Shown here: piece by piece, positions 15,588 through 23,878 of the stretch | How the letters are laid out: each line of letters starts with the position of its first letter | Numbering within the stretch: position 1 is the first letter of the stretch | Source of the DNA: Cellulosilyticum lentocellum DSM 5427 | GTDB lineage: Bacteria > Bacillota > Clostridia > Lachnospirales > Cellulosilyticaceae | DNA length: 64,000 nucleotides | Assembly: GCF_000178835.2 (NCBI RefSeq) | Contig: NC_015275.1 | Location: forward strand, 3,873,001 to 3,937,000 | Direction: 5' to 3' | Translations under genes and position numbers: made by a program | Notes under the pieces: model-generated | What the model was told of the DNA's origin: nothing | Database searches by the model: none | Seen by the model: the letters and a program-made list of their open reading frames with translations, nothing else

Positions 15588-16581
15588 CTTCAATCAGCTC
15601 ATCCTTTTCATAATTTCTTAGGGCTTTCCTTCCTATCACTTCATCCCATTTCATAGGGCTTATTCCATTACCGGGTCTTTTTACATTTAAATTCTCCTCC
15701 GTTAATCTTTCTCCTAGATTAATAGGTCTTGCAGCTACAATACTTTTTCTAGCCACTGCTATATTCTTTGTTTCTGAAGAGGACGGAACTTTCTCCCCAT
15801 TTCCTAATGCCATTTCAATATTTCTAATGGCTACTACCATATCCTTTAATTCTTGTGGTTCTATACTTGCTTTGTGATCTGGTCCTTCCATTGTTTTATC
15901 TAAAGTAATATGCTTTTCTATTACTTTAGCTCCTAATGCTACTGCAGCAATAGGTACTTCTATTCCTAGCGTATGGTCTGAATATCCCACTTGTAATTGG
16001 AATTTGTTCCTTAGAGTAAGCATTGCATTTAAATTAACATCCTTCATAGGTGTAGGATATTCAGTATTACAATGTAGAAGTGTGATGTCTTTACTACCTT
16101 GGTTATAGAGTACTTCAATACATTGATTTATTTCGTCAATTGTACTCATACCAGTAGAAAGAATAATTTTTTTCCGAAGGCGTCCTATTTCTCGTAAATA
16201 AGGTAAATTTGTTATTTCCCCTGATGGAATCTTATAAATCTCCATGCCTACTTCTTCAAGAAATCTTATGCTCGGCAAATCAAATGGCGTAGATAAAAAT
16301 AATATTTTCTTTTGAACACAATAACTTATTAATTCCTTATAATCCTCTTCCCCTAACTCTAACCTTTTTAGCATCTCTAACTGCGTTTCATCCTTGTTAG
16401 TCACTTGCTTTTGATATGGTGCTTTTTGAGCATGATTAGAGACCAATTCTTCGCTTTTAAAGGTTTGAAACTTGATAGCATCTACCTTAGCCTCACTAGC
16501 AACATCTACTAGCCTCTTTGCTAGTGCTAAATCTCCATTATGATTAACACCTGCTTCTGCTATAATGAAAACTTTCTCCAT
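15580..16581 (-). CDS. legI: N-acetylneuraminate/legionaminate synthase
   Basis: This 333-residue enzyme condenses phosphoenolpyruvate with a 6-carbon amino sugar to form a 9-carbon nonulosonic acid. It begins MEKVFIIAEAGVNHNG, with the metal-site and substrate segments IKFQTFKSEELV, LHCNTEYPTP and GYSDHTLGIEVPIAA. A C-terminal antifreeze-like (SAF) domain follows (SIVAARPINLGERLTEENL). The ATG at 16581 has AAGGAGAGGG upstream; a longer reading would run through the preceding coiled-coil gene. It is followed by legG and legF, completing the last three steps of the pathway. Confidence 0.92.
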   Translation of the reverse strand: MEKVFIIAEAGVNHNGDLALAKRLVDVASEAKVDAIKFQTFKSEELVSNHAQKAPYQKQVTNKDETQLEMLKRLELGEEDYKELISYCVQKKILFLSTPFDLPSIRFLEEVGMEIYKIPSGEITNLPYLREIGRLRKKIILSTGMSTIDEINQCIEVLYNQGSKDITLLHCNTEYPTPMKDVNLNAMLTLRNKFQLQVGYSDHTLGIEVPIAAVALGAKVIEKHITLDKTMEGPDHKASIEPQELKDMVVAIRNIEMALGNGEKVPSSSETKNIAVARKSIVAARPINLGERLTEENLNVKRPGNGISPMKWDEVIGRKALRNYEKDELIEDE

Positions 16582-16591
16582 AACCCTCTCC

Positions 16592-16942
16592 TTATTTTTT
16601 ATCAATAAACAATCCTTCCTCTTGAGTCTGAGAATAGGGATTCGTATAGTAATCGTCTCTTTGTTTAAACTGACGCATTTTACGTAATTCTTCTTTAGTA
16701 TTCTCAAGTTCTAAATTAAATTGTTTCCTATTCTTCTCATCTAACTCTTGTATGCTTGCTAGAATAGCCTTTTCTTCATCACTCAACTCCTTATGTTCCC
16801 GCTTATTAAGTTCATCTATTTCATCCATTACCCTTTGCTTCTCTTCAAGTAGATTAATAACTTCGTCTATTTCTGATTGCATAATACTCTGCTCTTGCCT
16901 CTTTGTCAGTTCTAATAACTTCTCTAACAATTCTCGCCTCAT
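16592..16942 (-). CDS. small coiled-coil protein, FlgN/FliT-like by appearance
   Basis: This protein of about 116 residues is almost all Lys/Glu/Leu-rich helix: RRELLEKLLELTKRQEQSIM at the N-terminus, then EEKQRVMDEIDELNKREH, and a short polar tail (PYSQTQEEGLF). The ATG at 16942 has AAAGGG upstream; another in-frame ATG lies 21 bases earlier, inside the end of the preceding gene. It sits between the TPR/phosphatase-fold gene and legI. It resembles flagellar export chaperones in size and helicity, but no signature proves this. Confidence 0.5.
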   Translation of the reverse strand: MRRELLEKLLELTKRQEQSIMQSEIDEVINLLEEKQRVMDEIDELNKREHKELSDEEKAILASIQELDEKNRKQFNLELENTKEELRKMRQFKQRDDYYTNPYSQTQEEGLFIDKK

Positions 16943-16955
16943 TATTTTCCCTTTC

Positions 16956-19007
16956 TTATTCATATAATCTATTCTTTTTTACATGTTCTTTAATTATATT
17001 ATAAAAATGTTCATATATACCTTCATCTTCTATAATAGCTCCCTTTTTATCTTTTATAGTCATAACATAATTAATATTAAAGGGAATTCTACCATCTTGT
17101 AATACTCTTTCTTTTGTAATAAAACTTACATCATAATCTTTGGTTCTAATAAATGCTTCATAGGGGTTTCCAGGATAAATCTCCTCAGCATATGAATATC
17201 CTCTCTCTGCTCCACCACAGAATCTTGGAAGACTTCCATCCCTTTCCTTACTCAAAGGATCCTTTATTTGTGCAGCATCAAGTAATATAGGTAAATAATC
17301 TGTAATTTCAGTATATTCTTCGCATATTCCTTTTTTATAACCTTTAAATAACATGGGTACTCTTGTTCGTTCCTCTTGCAATAAGCAATCTTCTTCTTTA
17401 ACTAAATATGCTTGTCCATGATCTGACATAAGTGAAACAATAACATTATCTTCCTCAAAATGAGTTTCTATATAATGAAAAAGTATTCCTAGGTATAAAT
17501 CTAATTCTTTTATTGATTCTCTATATCTAGCGATTCTTGTTTCCGAATAAGATTCATAAACAGATTTTTTCTTTTCTTCTTTAAGGTATTTTCTAAATTC
17601 CAAGCCCATTTGGGTTTGTTGCAATATACTCCTATGTTCCTCCGAACCAGCATCATGTATATCCATAAAACCTAGCCACAAATACTGATTGGTATCCTTA
17701 AAAGTTTCTATATGTTTAATAGCTTCTATTACCACATCTTTCCCATCCATATTAATATGACTCGGCTGGTAAATAGTGCGATCTATTCCTCTAATATATC
17801 CATAGGTTGGCGTTACACGATAAACACCATCTATTTTAGCCGTAGTGTAGCCCGCTGTTTTAAACAATTCAAAAAGACTAGGTTGATTTTCAGGTAAAGT
17901 CACCTGCATTTTTGGATGAAATACTCCATGATTAGTTGTATATAAACCTGTGCATAAACTAGCTGCACATGGTAATGTCCAATCACCTGTTGTATAATTA
18001 TTTGTAAATATACAGCCATTTTTAAAATAATTGGCTGTATTGGGCATTAACTGTTCTATACCTTCTAATTCTAAAAAAGAATAAGATAACCCGTCTATAA
18101 AAATAGAAAGTACCAAATCCTTTTTGGTAGTATCTTTCTCAAGCAAAATAGGATCCCCAACAACAATATCATTATTACTTATAAGTCTATATTCCCCACT
18201 AACTTTATAATACTGATACTGTAGTACTCTTTCACTGCTTAATTCATATATATTGCCTGTATTTATCTCTATTATTTCAATAGTAGTATCTTCTTGTAAA
18301 TAAGCTATTGGTAAAATAGTATGCTTATTTGGAGTTCCTCCATAAAATTCTTTTGCCTTACTAGCTTTAAAGATTTCACATTTAGTCATAAATCGTAGAC
18401 TTTCAATATCCTTAACTTTAATTCTATCTTCATAATTATAATAGCCCACAAAATAAGATTTACCTGCATGCTCTACCCAATCTCCAAAGAAACTTTCCTC
18501 ATTATAATTCTTCTTTGGAAAAAAAGTATAATTACTTGAAATAAAACTCTCTTTTGCCTCTTTTACTATTTCAAGAATATTTTTATATTCATTACTTTTA
18601 CTTTCTGCTGTTTGTGTTTTTGCTTCAATCTGACTACATATTTGATCTACAGCATTTTCTATACTCATTTCTATCTTTTCTTCTTTTGAAAGTTCCTGTA
18701 TAAAAATTGCTCTGATATAGTATTTTAAAGCTTCTTCATATTCTCCTCTTTCAAAACAAATCCGCCACATACAATAAAGTAACCCAACATGATTCACATT
18801 AAGTTCTAAACCTCTGTTACCAACAGCTTTGGCAAGTCCATAACTACCTTTTAGATAATATAGGTTTGCTTCAATAACATAAAAATCCGGATCATACTGA
18901 AAGATTGACTTCACTTCTCTAATAGCTACTTTGGCCTCATCAAACCTACCTTCTTGGATTAATTGTTGTATGCTATCCTTAATTATTTTATATTGATATT
19001 CTATCAT
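16956..19007 (-). CDS. TPR plus alkaline-phosphatase-superfamily enzyme (sulfatase-like), copy A
   Basis: This 683-residue cytoplasmic protein has no signal peptide or membrane span. Residues 1-110 are TPR-like helical repeats (VIEANLYYLKGSYGLAKAVG). Residues 110-290 form a linker. Residues 295-600 are an alkaline phosphatase/sulfatase fold: metal ligand D305 in IFIDGLSY, DWTLPCAASLCTG near 342-354, IRGIDR, and MSDHG with D529-H530. In sulfatases the motif is C/S-x-P-x-R; here the corresponding residue is T344, as in phospho-transferring members of the superfamily, and the Arg is absent. A paralogue at 23879-25903 lies on the other side of the phosphonate genes. I infer a phospho- or phosphono-ester transferase or hydrolase acting on flagellin or its glycan, with the TPR for docking. 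A true sulfatase is less likely. Confidence 0.7.
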   Translation of the reverse strand: MIEYQYKIIKDSIQQLIQEGRFDEAKVAIREVKSIFQYDPDFYVIEANLYYLKGSYGLAKAVGNRGLELNVNHVGLLYCMWRICFERGEYEEALKYYIRAIFIQELSKEEKIEMSIENAVDQICSQIEAKTQTAESKSNEYKNILEIVKEAKESFISSNYTFFPKKNYNEESFFGDWVEHAGKSYFVGYYNYEDRIKVKDIESLRFMTKCEIFKASKAKEFYGGTPNKHTILPIAYLQEDTTIEIIEINTGNIYELSSERVLQYQYYKVSGEYRLISNNDIVVGDPILLEKDTTKKDLVLSIFIDGLSYSFLELEGIEQLMPNTANYFKNGCIFTNNYTTGDWTLPCAASLCTGLYTTNHGVFHPKMQVTLPENQPSLFELFKTAGYTTAKIDGVYRVTPTYGYIRGIDRTIYQPSHINMDGKDVVIEAIKHIETFKDTNQYLWLGFMDIHDAGSEEHRSILQQTQMGLEFRKYLKEEKKKSVYESYSETRIARYRESIKELDLYLGILFHYIETHFEEDNVIVSLMSDHGQAYLVKEEDCLLQEERTRVPMLFKGYKKGICEEYTEITDYLPILLDAAQIKDPLSKERDGSLPRFCGGAERGYSYAEEIYPGNPYEAFIRTKDYDVSFITKERVLQDGRIPFNINYVMTIKDKKGAIIEDEGIYEHFYNIIKEHVKKNRLYE

Positions 19008-19023
19008 AAATACTCACCTCTTA

Positions 19024-20151
19024 TTATCTGAGATAATTCATTAGTAACTCTTTATTTTGAATAGGTGAAGTTGTGGGTCTCCCTAAGTCTTTTCTAACAT
19101 CTAAATTAACCTTCACTTCTATAAATGTAGGTCCTTTTATTGTTGCACTCATACTCAAGCATTCCTTTAGTTTTTCTTCATCTGATACTGAGAAAGTATT
19201 CCTATAGCCAACAGCTCTTGCTATTTCACCTAAATTCATACTATTAACCACATTAGGTATTCCTCCTACAGTCTCATGTACACCATTATTCAACACAATA
19301 TGGACGTAATTATGTGGTTTGCAAGCCCCTATTACACCAAGGGATCCCATATGCATTAGTAACGCTCCATCTCCATCTATACAGTATACTAGCTTTTCTT
19401 TTTTCTGCATGGCTATACCTAAAGCAATCATAGAGCTATGTCCCATACAGCCTACGGTAAGAAAATCTTTTTCATGAGTCTCTACGTACTTTTCTCTAAT
19501 TTCAAATAGTTCTCTAGAGGCTTTTCCTGTAGTTGAAATAAAAACGCTTTCTATAGGCGCTAATCTCGTAATTATCTCGATTGCTTGCTCACGGCTCAAC
19601 CTTCTATTTTCTATATCTAATTTAGGTCTTGGTAACTCTTCAATACTTGCCTTTTTTACAACAATAGCTACTTGTTTATTAAATCGTAATTTATTTCTTA
19701 ACTCCTCCAGACCGGATAAAAATTCTTCAACTGAAGTTGTCTTATCTATCACTATATATTCAATCTCTAGACATCTTAATAATTCTAAAGTGATTTCCCC
19801 CTGAAAGACATGTTGTGGCTCGTCTTTTACCTTTGGTTCTCCACGCCAACCAATTACAAGCACCATTGGAATAGCATAAACCTTCTGATGGGTAAGAGAA
19901 GTAATTGGATTAACAGCATTCCCAATACCGCTATTTTGCATATAAATAAGAGGAATCTTCCCTGTAGCCAAATAGTATCCTGCACATAAGCCGACCGCAG
20001 CACCTTCATTTGCACATACTATATGTTGCTCTGAAATCCCGAACTTCTCTAATAGAAGATTACAGAATCCTTGTAACTGTGAATCAGGTACCCCTGCAAA
20101 AAATTCAACGCCCAATGTCGCTATACTATTATAAAATTCTTCTGCTTTCAT
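19024..20151 (-). CDS. aepY: phosphonopyruvate decarboxylase
   Basis: This 375-residue thiamine-diphosphate enzyme should decarboxylate phosphonopyruvate to phosphonoacetaldehyde, the step that pulls phosphonate synthesis forward. The N-terminal half has the family segment VEFFAGVPDSQLQGF and the catalytic Glu region VCANEGAAVGLCAGYYLATG (E49). The C-terminal half has the ThDP-binding GDGALL at 260-265 and the paired NN at 288-289. It lies between copy A of the TPR enzyme and the alcohol dehydrogenase, two genes from PEP mutase. It is equivalent to Fom2 of fosfomycin synthesis. No phosphonoacetaldehyde hydrolase or PhnW-type aminotransferase is nearby. Confidence 0.92.
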   Translation of the reverse strand: MKAEEFYNSIATLGVEFFAGVPDSQLQGFCNLLLEKFGISEQHIVCANEGAAVGLCAGYYLATGKIPLIYMQNSGIGNAVNPITSLTHQKVYAIPMVLVIGWRGEPKVKDEPQHVFQGEITLELLRCLEIEYIVIDKTTSVEEFLSGLEELRNKLRFNKQVAIVVKKASIEELPRPKLDIENRRLSREQAIEIITRLAPIESVFISTTGKASRELFEIREKYVETHEKDFLTVGCMGHSSMIALGIAMQKKEKLVYCIDGDGALLMHMGSLGVIGACKPHNYVHIVLNNGVHETVGGIPNVVNSMNLGEIARAVGYRNTFSVSDEEKLKECLSMSATIKGPTFIEVKVNLDVRKDLGRPTTSPIQNKELLMNYLR

Positions 20152-20190
20152 CTGTTCTCATCCTCCTAACCATATTCATCTATTTCTTTA

Positions 20191-21318
20191 TTAAAGTAAT
20201 GCAATTAAAAGTTTATTTACATCATCTACTCCTAGATTTATTGGGTTGTTATCCATACGTCCTTTTGCTATAGATTCCTTTGCTATATCATTAATCATCT
20301 CTCTAGATATACCCCAATAACTCAGCTTAAGTTCTTTTTTTGCCACACTATTTAGCCAAGACTTTAAACCGCCATACTGCGTAAATAATCTTTCCAATTC
20401 TTCTTCCTCCTCGAAAGATCCCCGATTTAGCTCATATATTGATGATAATGTCATCGCTACTGCAAAACCATGTTCAACTCCGTGATTTAGAGTTAAGGGA
20501 TAAGATATAGAATGGCTAGCTGTAGTTCTTGTTTGAGAAAAAGCTAATCCAGCTAGTACTGAAGCTGTACATAATTTTCTTCTATACTCTATATTCTCCA
20601 AATCTATTAAGGTCATTTCTAAGTACATCATAATAATTTCCATACTCTTTAATGCCATATTTCTAATAATAGGATGTGTGGCTCTAGACCAATACGCTTC
20701 TAATGCATGTGCAAATGCATCTAGTGTAGTTGATAAGGTTAACCTTTTTGATAATTGACACATTAATTCAGGTATAATAATTGCTTTCTTTGGATAAATA
20801 AGCTCCATTTCCACTGAATACTTTTTCTTTTCCTCTTCATCCCAAACAGTAGACCATTTTGTAAGCTCTGCACCCGTTCCTGCTGTAGTTGGTATAGCAA
20901 TAACAGGTAGTGTGGCTTTTTGAGTTGAATATGCTTTTGTTTTTATACATTGTCGTATCTCTTCATTCTCTACTAAATTCTTAAATGGATATGTAAGAAA
21001 TATACTTAGTACCTTAGCTAAATCAATAGCACTTCCTCCACCAATAGCAATAATTTGTTCTGGAATAAAATTTCCCATTTCATTGATTGCTTTTTTAATA
21101 TGTTTAATATCAGTATAACCTAGTGGACGATTCAACCAATAGATTTCACCCAATTTCTCTATTCGCATGACATCTTCTTTTATGCAAAAACTTTCTAGCA
21201 AATGTAATGAACAAATTAGAAGGCTCTTTTTCTGACGGGCTTCTTTATTTATAAATTCTTTCAAATATCCTATTTCTTCATATATTATTTCTGTTGGAGG
21301 TAGTTTAATACTTGTCAT
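20191..21318 (-). CDS. iron-containing alcohol dehydrogenase (phosphonoacetaldehyde reductase candidate)
   Basis: This 375-residue group III alcohol dehydrogenase has the nucleotide-binding GGGSAID (residues 93-99), IPTTAGTGAELTKWS, and the metal ligands in TTLDAFAHALEAYWS and NHGVEHGFA. Between phosphonopyruvate decarboxylase and PEP mutase it most likely reduces phosphonoacetaldehyde to 2-hydroxyethylphosphonate, as PhpC and FomC do. Only 3 bases separate it from the PEP mutase stop. The substrate assignment is inferred from neighbours; the fold assignment is firm. Confidence 0.82.
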   Translation of the reverse strand: MTSIKLPPTEIIYEEIGYLKEFINKEARQKKSLLICSLHLLESFCIKEDVMRIEKLGEIYWLNRPLGYTDIKHIKKAINEMGNFIPEQIIAIGGGSAIDLAKVLSIFLTYPFKNLVENEEIRQCIKTKAYSTQKATLPVIAIPTTAGTGAELTKWSTVWDEEEKKKYSVEMELIYPKKAIIIPELMCQLSKRLTLSTTLDAFAHALEAYWSRATHPIIRNMALKSMEIIMMYLEMTLIDLENIEYRRKLCTASVLAGLAFSQTRTTASHSISYPLTLNHGVEHGFAVAMTLSSIYELNRGSFEEEEELERLFTQYGGLKSWLNSVAKKELKLSYWGISREMINDIAKESIAKGRMDNNPINLGVDDVNKLLIALL

Positions 21319-21321
21319 AAA

Positions 21322-22617
21322 TTATCTTTCCTTTATTAAGGTTAATATCTCTTTAACCGGCATACATAATTTATCTACTTCATAAGCTCTCTCATTTTCT
21401 AGGATAACTCTAGCAGTATTTTGCATTGCTGGAAAAGCACTTCTAATGAGTTGATTTGCATAAATAACTATATTAATCCCATGATTATATAATTCCTCTT
21501 CATATACTTTATTGAAGGTAGTTGGTACTACAATAATAGGTGTTTGTTTATTCTGCAGCCTAAATGCATCACAAAAAGCAAATATTTCATCTGGCTCTTT
21601 TTTTCTAGAATGAATCATAATACCATCAGCTCCGGCATTCACATAAGCCTGCGCTCTTGCTAAGGCATCTTCCATCCCTTTTTCCAAGATTAGACTTTCT
21701 ATTCTAGCTATTAACATAAACTCCTTAGTTTTAAGGGCTGCTTTTCCTACTCTAATTTTCTCACAAAAACTTTCTATACTAGCTTGGTCTTGATGAACTT
21801 CTGTACCGAACAAACTATTTTTCTTAAGCCCTTCTTTATCTTCAATAATAATAGCAGATACACCCATACGCTCTAAAGTTCTAATATTAAAGTTAAAATG
21901 CTCTACTAACCCGCCAGTATCTCCATCCAATATAATCGGCTTAGTGGTTACTTCTAGAATTTCCTCGATAGTTTTTAATCTAGAAGACATGTCTACTAAT
22001 TCTATATCCGGTTTTCCCTTTACTGTAGAATCACATAAACTAGATAACCACATAGCATCAAATTCATTTATCTTGCCATCCTTTTCTAGTTTTGTATTTT
22101 CTGCAATTAATCCTGTAATGCCACTATGTACCTCTAGAACTCTAATGGTTCTATTCATCTTTAATAGCTTTCTTAGCCTTGCACGTCTAAACTCTGGCAT
22201 GGATAATCTTTCCCTCATAGTATTTTCTAAGCATTTAATATTATTGTCTTCTGTGTAAGGAAATTCTACAAGTTCTCCATCCCATTCTTTTAATATATCT
22301 ATCACTTTACTTCTTATAGATGCTTGATAACCTGTACGCCAATCATCACCATGAACTACATAGTCAGGTTTTACTTTTCTTAAATTATTTGTATAATCCA
22401 ATTCTTCTTGTACAATGACTTTTGAAACATATTTAATAGATTCAATAATTTGCAATCTCTGTTCTAGATTAATAATAGGATATCTTTTATATGATGCCAT
22501 TACCTCATCCGTTAGAACACCTACTGTAACTTCACCCAGCTCAGCTGCTTTTCTCAGTATTTCAATATGTCCATTATGAATAACATCCGTTCCAAAACAC
22601 ATATATACTTTTTTCAT
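21322..22617 (-). CDS. bifunctional cytidylyltransferase-phosphoenolpyruvate mutase (Fom1-like)
   Basis: This 431-residue fusion has residues 1-135 as a nucleotidyltransferase of the glycerol-3-phosphate cytidylyltransferase type, with the HxGH motif at H14-N-G-H17 and IINLEQRLQIIES. Residues 150-431 are PEP mutase, with LDGDTGG near 230 and the diagnostic EDK-x5-NS motif (E259 to S268, EDKEGLKKNS). PEP mutase makes the C-P bond, turning PEP into phosphonopyruvate. The same fusion occurs in fosfomycin Fom1, where the cytidylyltransferase domain makes cytidylyl-2-hydroxyethylphosphonate. With the two preceding genes, the set predicts PEP to activated hydroxyethylphosphonate. No Fom3 methylase or Fom4 epoxidase is present, so fosfomycin is not the product. 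Confidence 0.92.
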   Translation of the reverse strand: MKKVYMCFGTDVIHNGHIEILRKAAELGEVTVGVLTDEVMASYKRYPIINLEQRLQIIESIKYVSKVIVQEELDYTNNLRKVKPDYVVHGDDWRTGYQASIRSKVIDILKEWDGELVEFPYTEDNNIKCLENTMRERLSMPEFRRARLRKLLKMNRTIRVLEVHSGITGLIAENTKLEKDGKINEFDAMWLSSLCDSTVKGKPDIELVDMSSRLKTIEEILEVTTKPIILDGDTGGLVEHFNFNIRTLERMGVSAIIIEDKEGLKKNSLFGTEVHQDQASIESFCEKIRVGKAALKTKEFMLIARIESLILEKGMEDALARAQAYVNAGADGIMIHSRKKEPDEIFAFCDAFRLQNKQTPIIVVPTTFNKVYEEELYNHGINIVIYANQLIRSAFPAMQNTARVILENERAYEVDKLCMPVKEILTLIKER

Positions 22618-23330
22618 TATTTCATTCCTCTCAAGTAAGCTCTTATCTTATTCAAGTCTTCTATATTATCAATCTCCCTGCATAGAGCATCACCTATATA
22701 GAATGGATAAATAGCTATCTCATCTAGTTGCTCATTAAGGGCTTTTTCTGCATAGCAATTTACTTGTCCTTTCTCACAATACACTTTTATTTGTTCTAGC
22801 CATTTGAGCCAGTCTTCCTTATTTAATTTATATAACGGCTGACAAGCTAAAGCTTCATCAAAAAACTCAGTACCTATGGCTTGTACTTTGCCTCCTTTTA
22901 TAACAGCCTTAAAATCTTTTTTAGGTAAGGGTAGTTTCTCACAAACAACTACACTACTTTCTTTTTCTCTTAATATGGCTTCTAATACACCTTCTTCAAA
23001 TACTAAATCCCCATGTAATAATACAACATCCTCCCTTAGTTCATTAGCTGCCAGAAGTATGGAATAAATATAGTTGGTTTGACTATACAAAGGGTTATGT
23101 ACAAATTTAAAATTTATCTGCGAAAAATATCCTGTAAGATACCCTTCTAGTAAATCCTTGTGTGGTCCTGTAGTTATAACAATCTCCGTAATACCTTGTC
23201 TTGCTAGTATCTCAATTTGTCTTTCAATAATAGTTTCTCCATTACCTAAGTCAATCATACATTTAGGAATAGTTGTTGTTAAATCTCCCATTCTACTTCC
23301 TATTCCCGAATTAAGTATTAATGCTTTCAA
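22617..23330 (-). CDS. LicC-like nucleotidyltransferase
   Basis: This 237-residue NTP-transferase-fold protein starts MKALILNSGIGSRMGDLT and continues with PKCMIDLGNGETIIERQIEIL. That is the nucleotide-binding loop and lysine of phosphocholine and sugar-phosphate cytidylyl/uridylyltransferases. VVLLHGDLVF carries the metal-binding Asp. Its stop codon overlaps the start of the PEP mutase fusion. A similar protein in Campylobacter jejuni (Cj1416) activates phosphoglutamine with CTP in phosphoramidate synthesis, next to an APS-kinase-like protein, exactly as here. It could therefore cytidylylate a second phosphorus compound, or share this job with the fused domain. Confidence 0.75.
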   Translation of the reverse strand: MKALILNSGIGSRMGDLTTTIPKCMIDLGNGETIIERQIEILARQGITEIVITTGPHKDLLEGYLTGYFSQINFKFVHNPLYSQTNYIYSILLAANELREDVVLLHGDLVFEEGVLEAILREKESSVVVCEKLPLPKKDFKAVIKGGKVQAIGTEFFDEALACQPLYKLNKEDWLKWLEQIKVYCEKGQVNCYAEKALNEQLDEIAIYPFYIGDALCREIDNIEDLNKIRAYLRGMK

Positions 23331-23345
23331 ATCCCTTCTCCTTTC

Positions 23346-23861
23346 TTATAATATATATTGATTGTCTCTTAAATAGTTTAATATATCCTCCACTTTGTGT
23401 TCTAAGCAATCCAAGGTATTGTTGTCTACGATTAACTCTGGATTCTTGGGCACTTCTGGTTTAATATCTACACCAACTACATTAATGGTTTCACCAATTA
23501 AGGCTCTACTATATAATCCCTTCTTATCTCTCTTAATGAGATTTTCCATTGTTACTTCTATGTATATCTCACAGTACTTATTAAAACTAGCTCTATTTCT
23601 CTCTTGAATACGATGAAAAGAACCTATCGTTGCACAGACCACATTAATGTCCTGATTATCTAGCATTTTACATAGATTATGTATCTTTTCTGCTTGTATA
23701 TACCGTTCATCATAACTATACCCATATACCCCTAGTACCTCTCTTAAAATATCACCATCTAGAAATACTGTATTAGGATAAATATTCTTTATTTCATGAT
23801 AAACTGCTGTAGCTATTGTCGTTTTACCCGCTCCAGCCAACCCCGTAATCCATATAATCAT
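23346..23861 (-). CDS. APS-kinase-like P-loop kinase, probably not for sulfate
   Basis: This 171-residue protein has the Walker A motif ITGLAGAGKTTIA, FLDGDILREVLG (family GDxxR), and a LID region KGLYSRALIGETINVVGVDI. It matches adenylylsulfate kinase (CysC) in fold and length. No ATP sulfurylase, sulfotransferase or PAPS reductase lies nearby. It is adjacent to a LicC-like nucleotidyltransferase and PEP mutase. In C. jejuni the equivalent Cj1415 is a cytidine-diphosphoramidate 3'-kinase, not an APS kinase. By analogy this protein may phosphorylate the ribose 3'-OH of a cytidylyl-phosphonate. That is inference. Confidence 0.75.
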   Translation of the reverse strand: MIIWITGLAGAGKTTIATAVYHEIKNIYPNTVFLDGDILREVLGVYGYSYDERYIQAEKIHNLCKMLDNQDINVVCATIGSFHRIQERNRASFNKYCEIYIEVTMENLIKRDKKGLYSRALIGETINVVGVDIKPEVPKNPELIVDNNTLDCLEHKVEDILNYLRDNQYIL

Positions 23862-23878
23862 TTACTCTACCTCGTTTA

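Noticed and set aside
16956-19007. A secreted sulfatase
   Set aside because: There is no signal peptide, no C/S-x-P-x-R formylglycine motif and no anaerobic sulfatase maturase nearby. The Thr at the matching position points to a phospho-type enzyme.
19024-23861. A fosfomycin or other free phosphonate antibiotic cluster
   Set aside because: PEP mutase, decarboxylase, dehydrogenase and a Fom1-like fusion are present, but no Fom3-type radical SAM methylase, Fom4-type epoxidase, resistance kinase or transporter is seen, and the genes are embedded among leg and flagellar genes.
23346-23861. A sulfate-assimilation APS kinase
   Set aside because: No ATP sulfurylase, PAPS reductase or sulfotransferase lies nearby, and the neighbours are cytidylyltransferase and PEP mutase genes. 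The fold is kept in the annotation but not the sulfate role.
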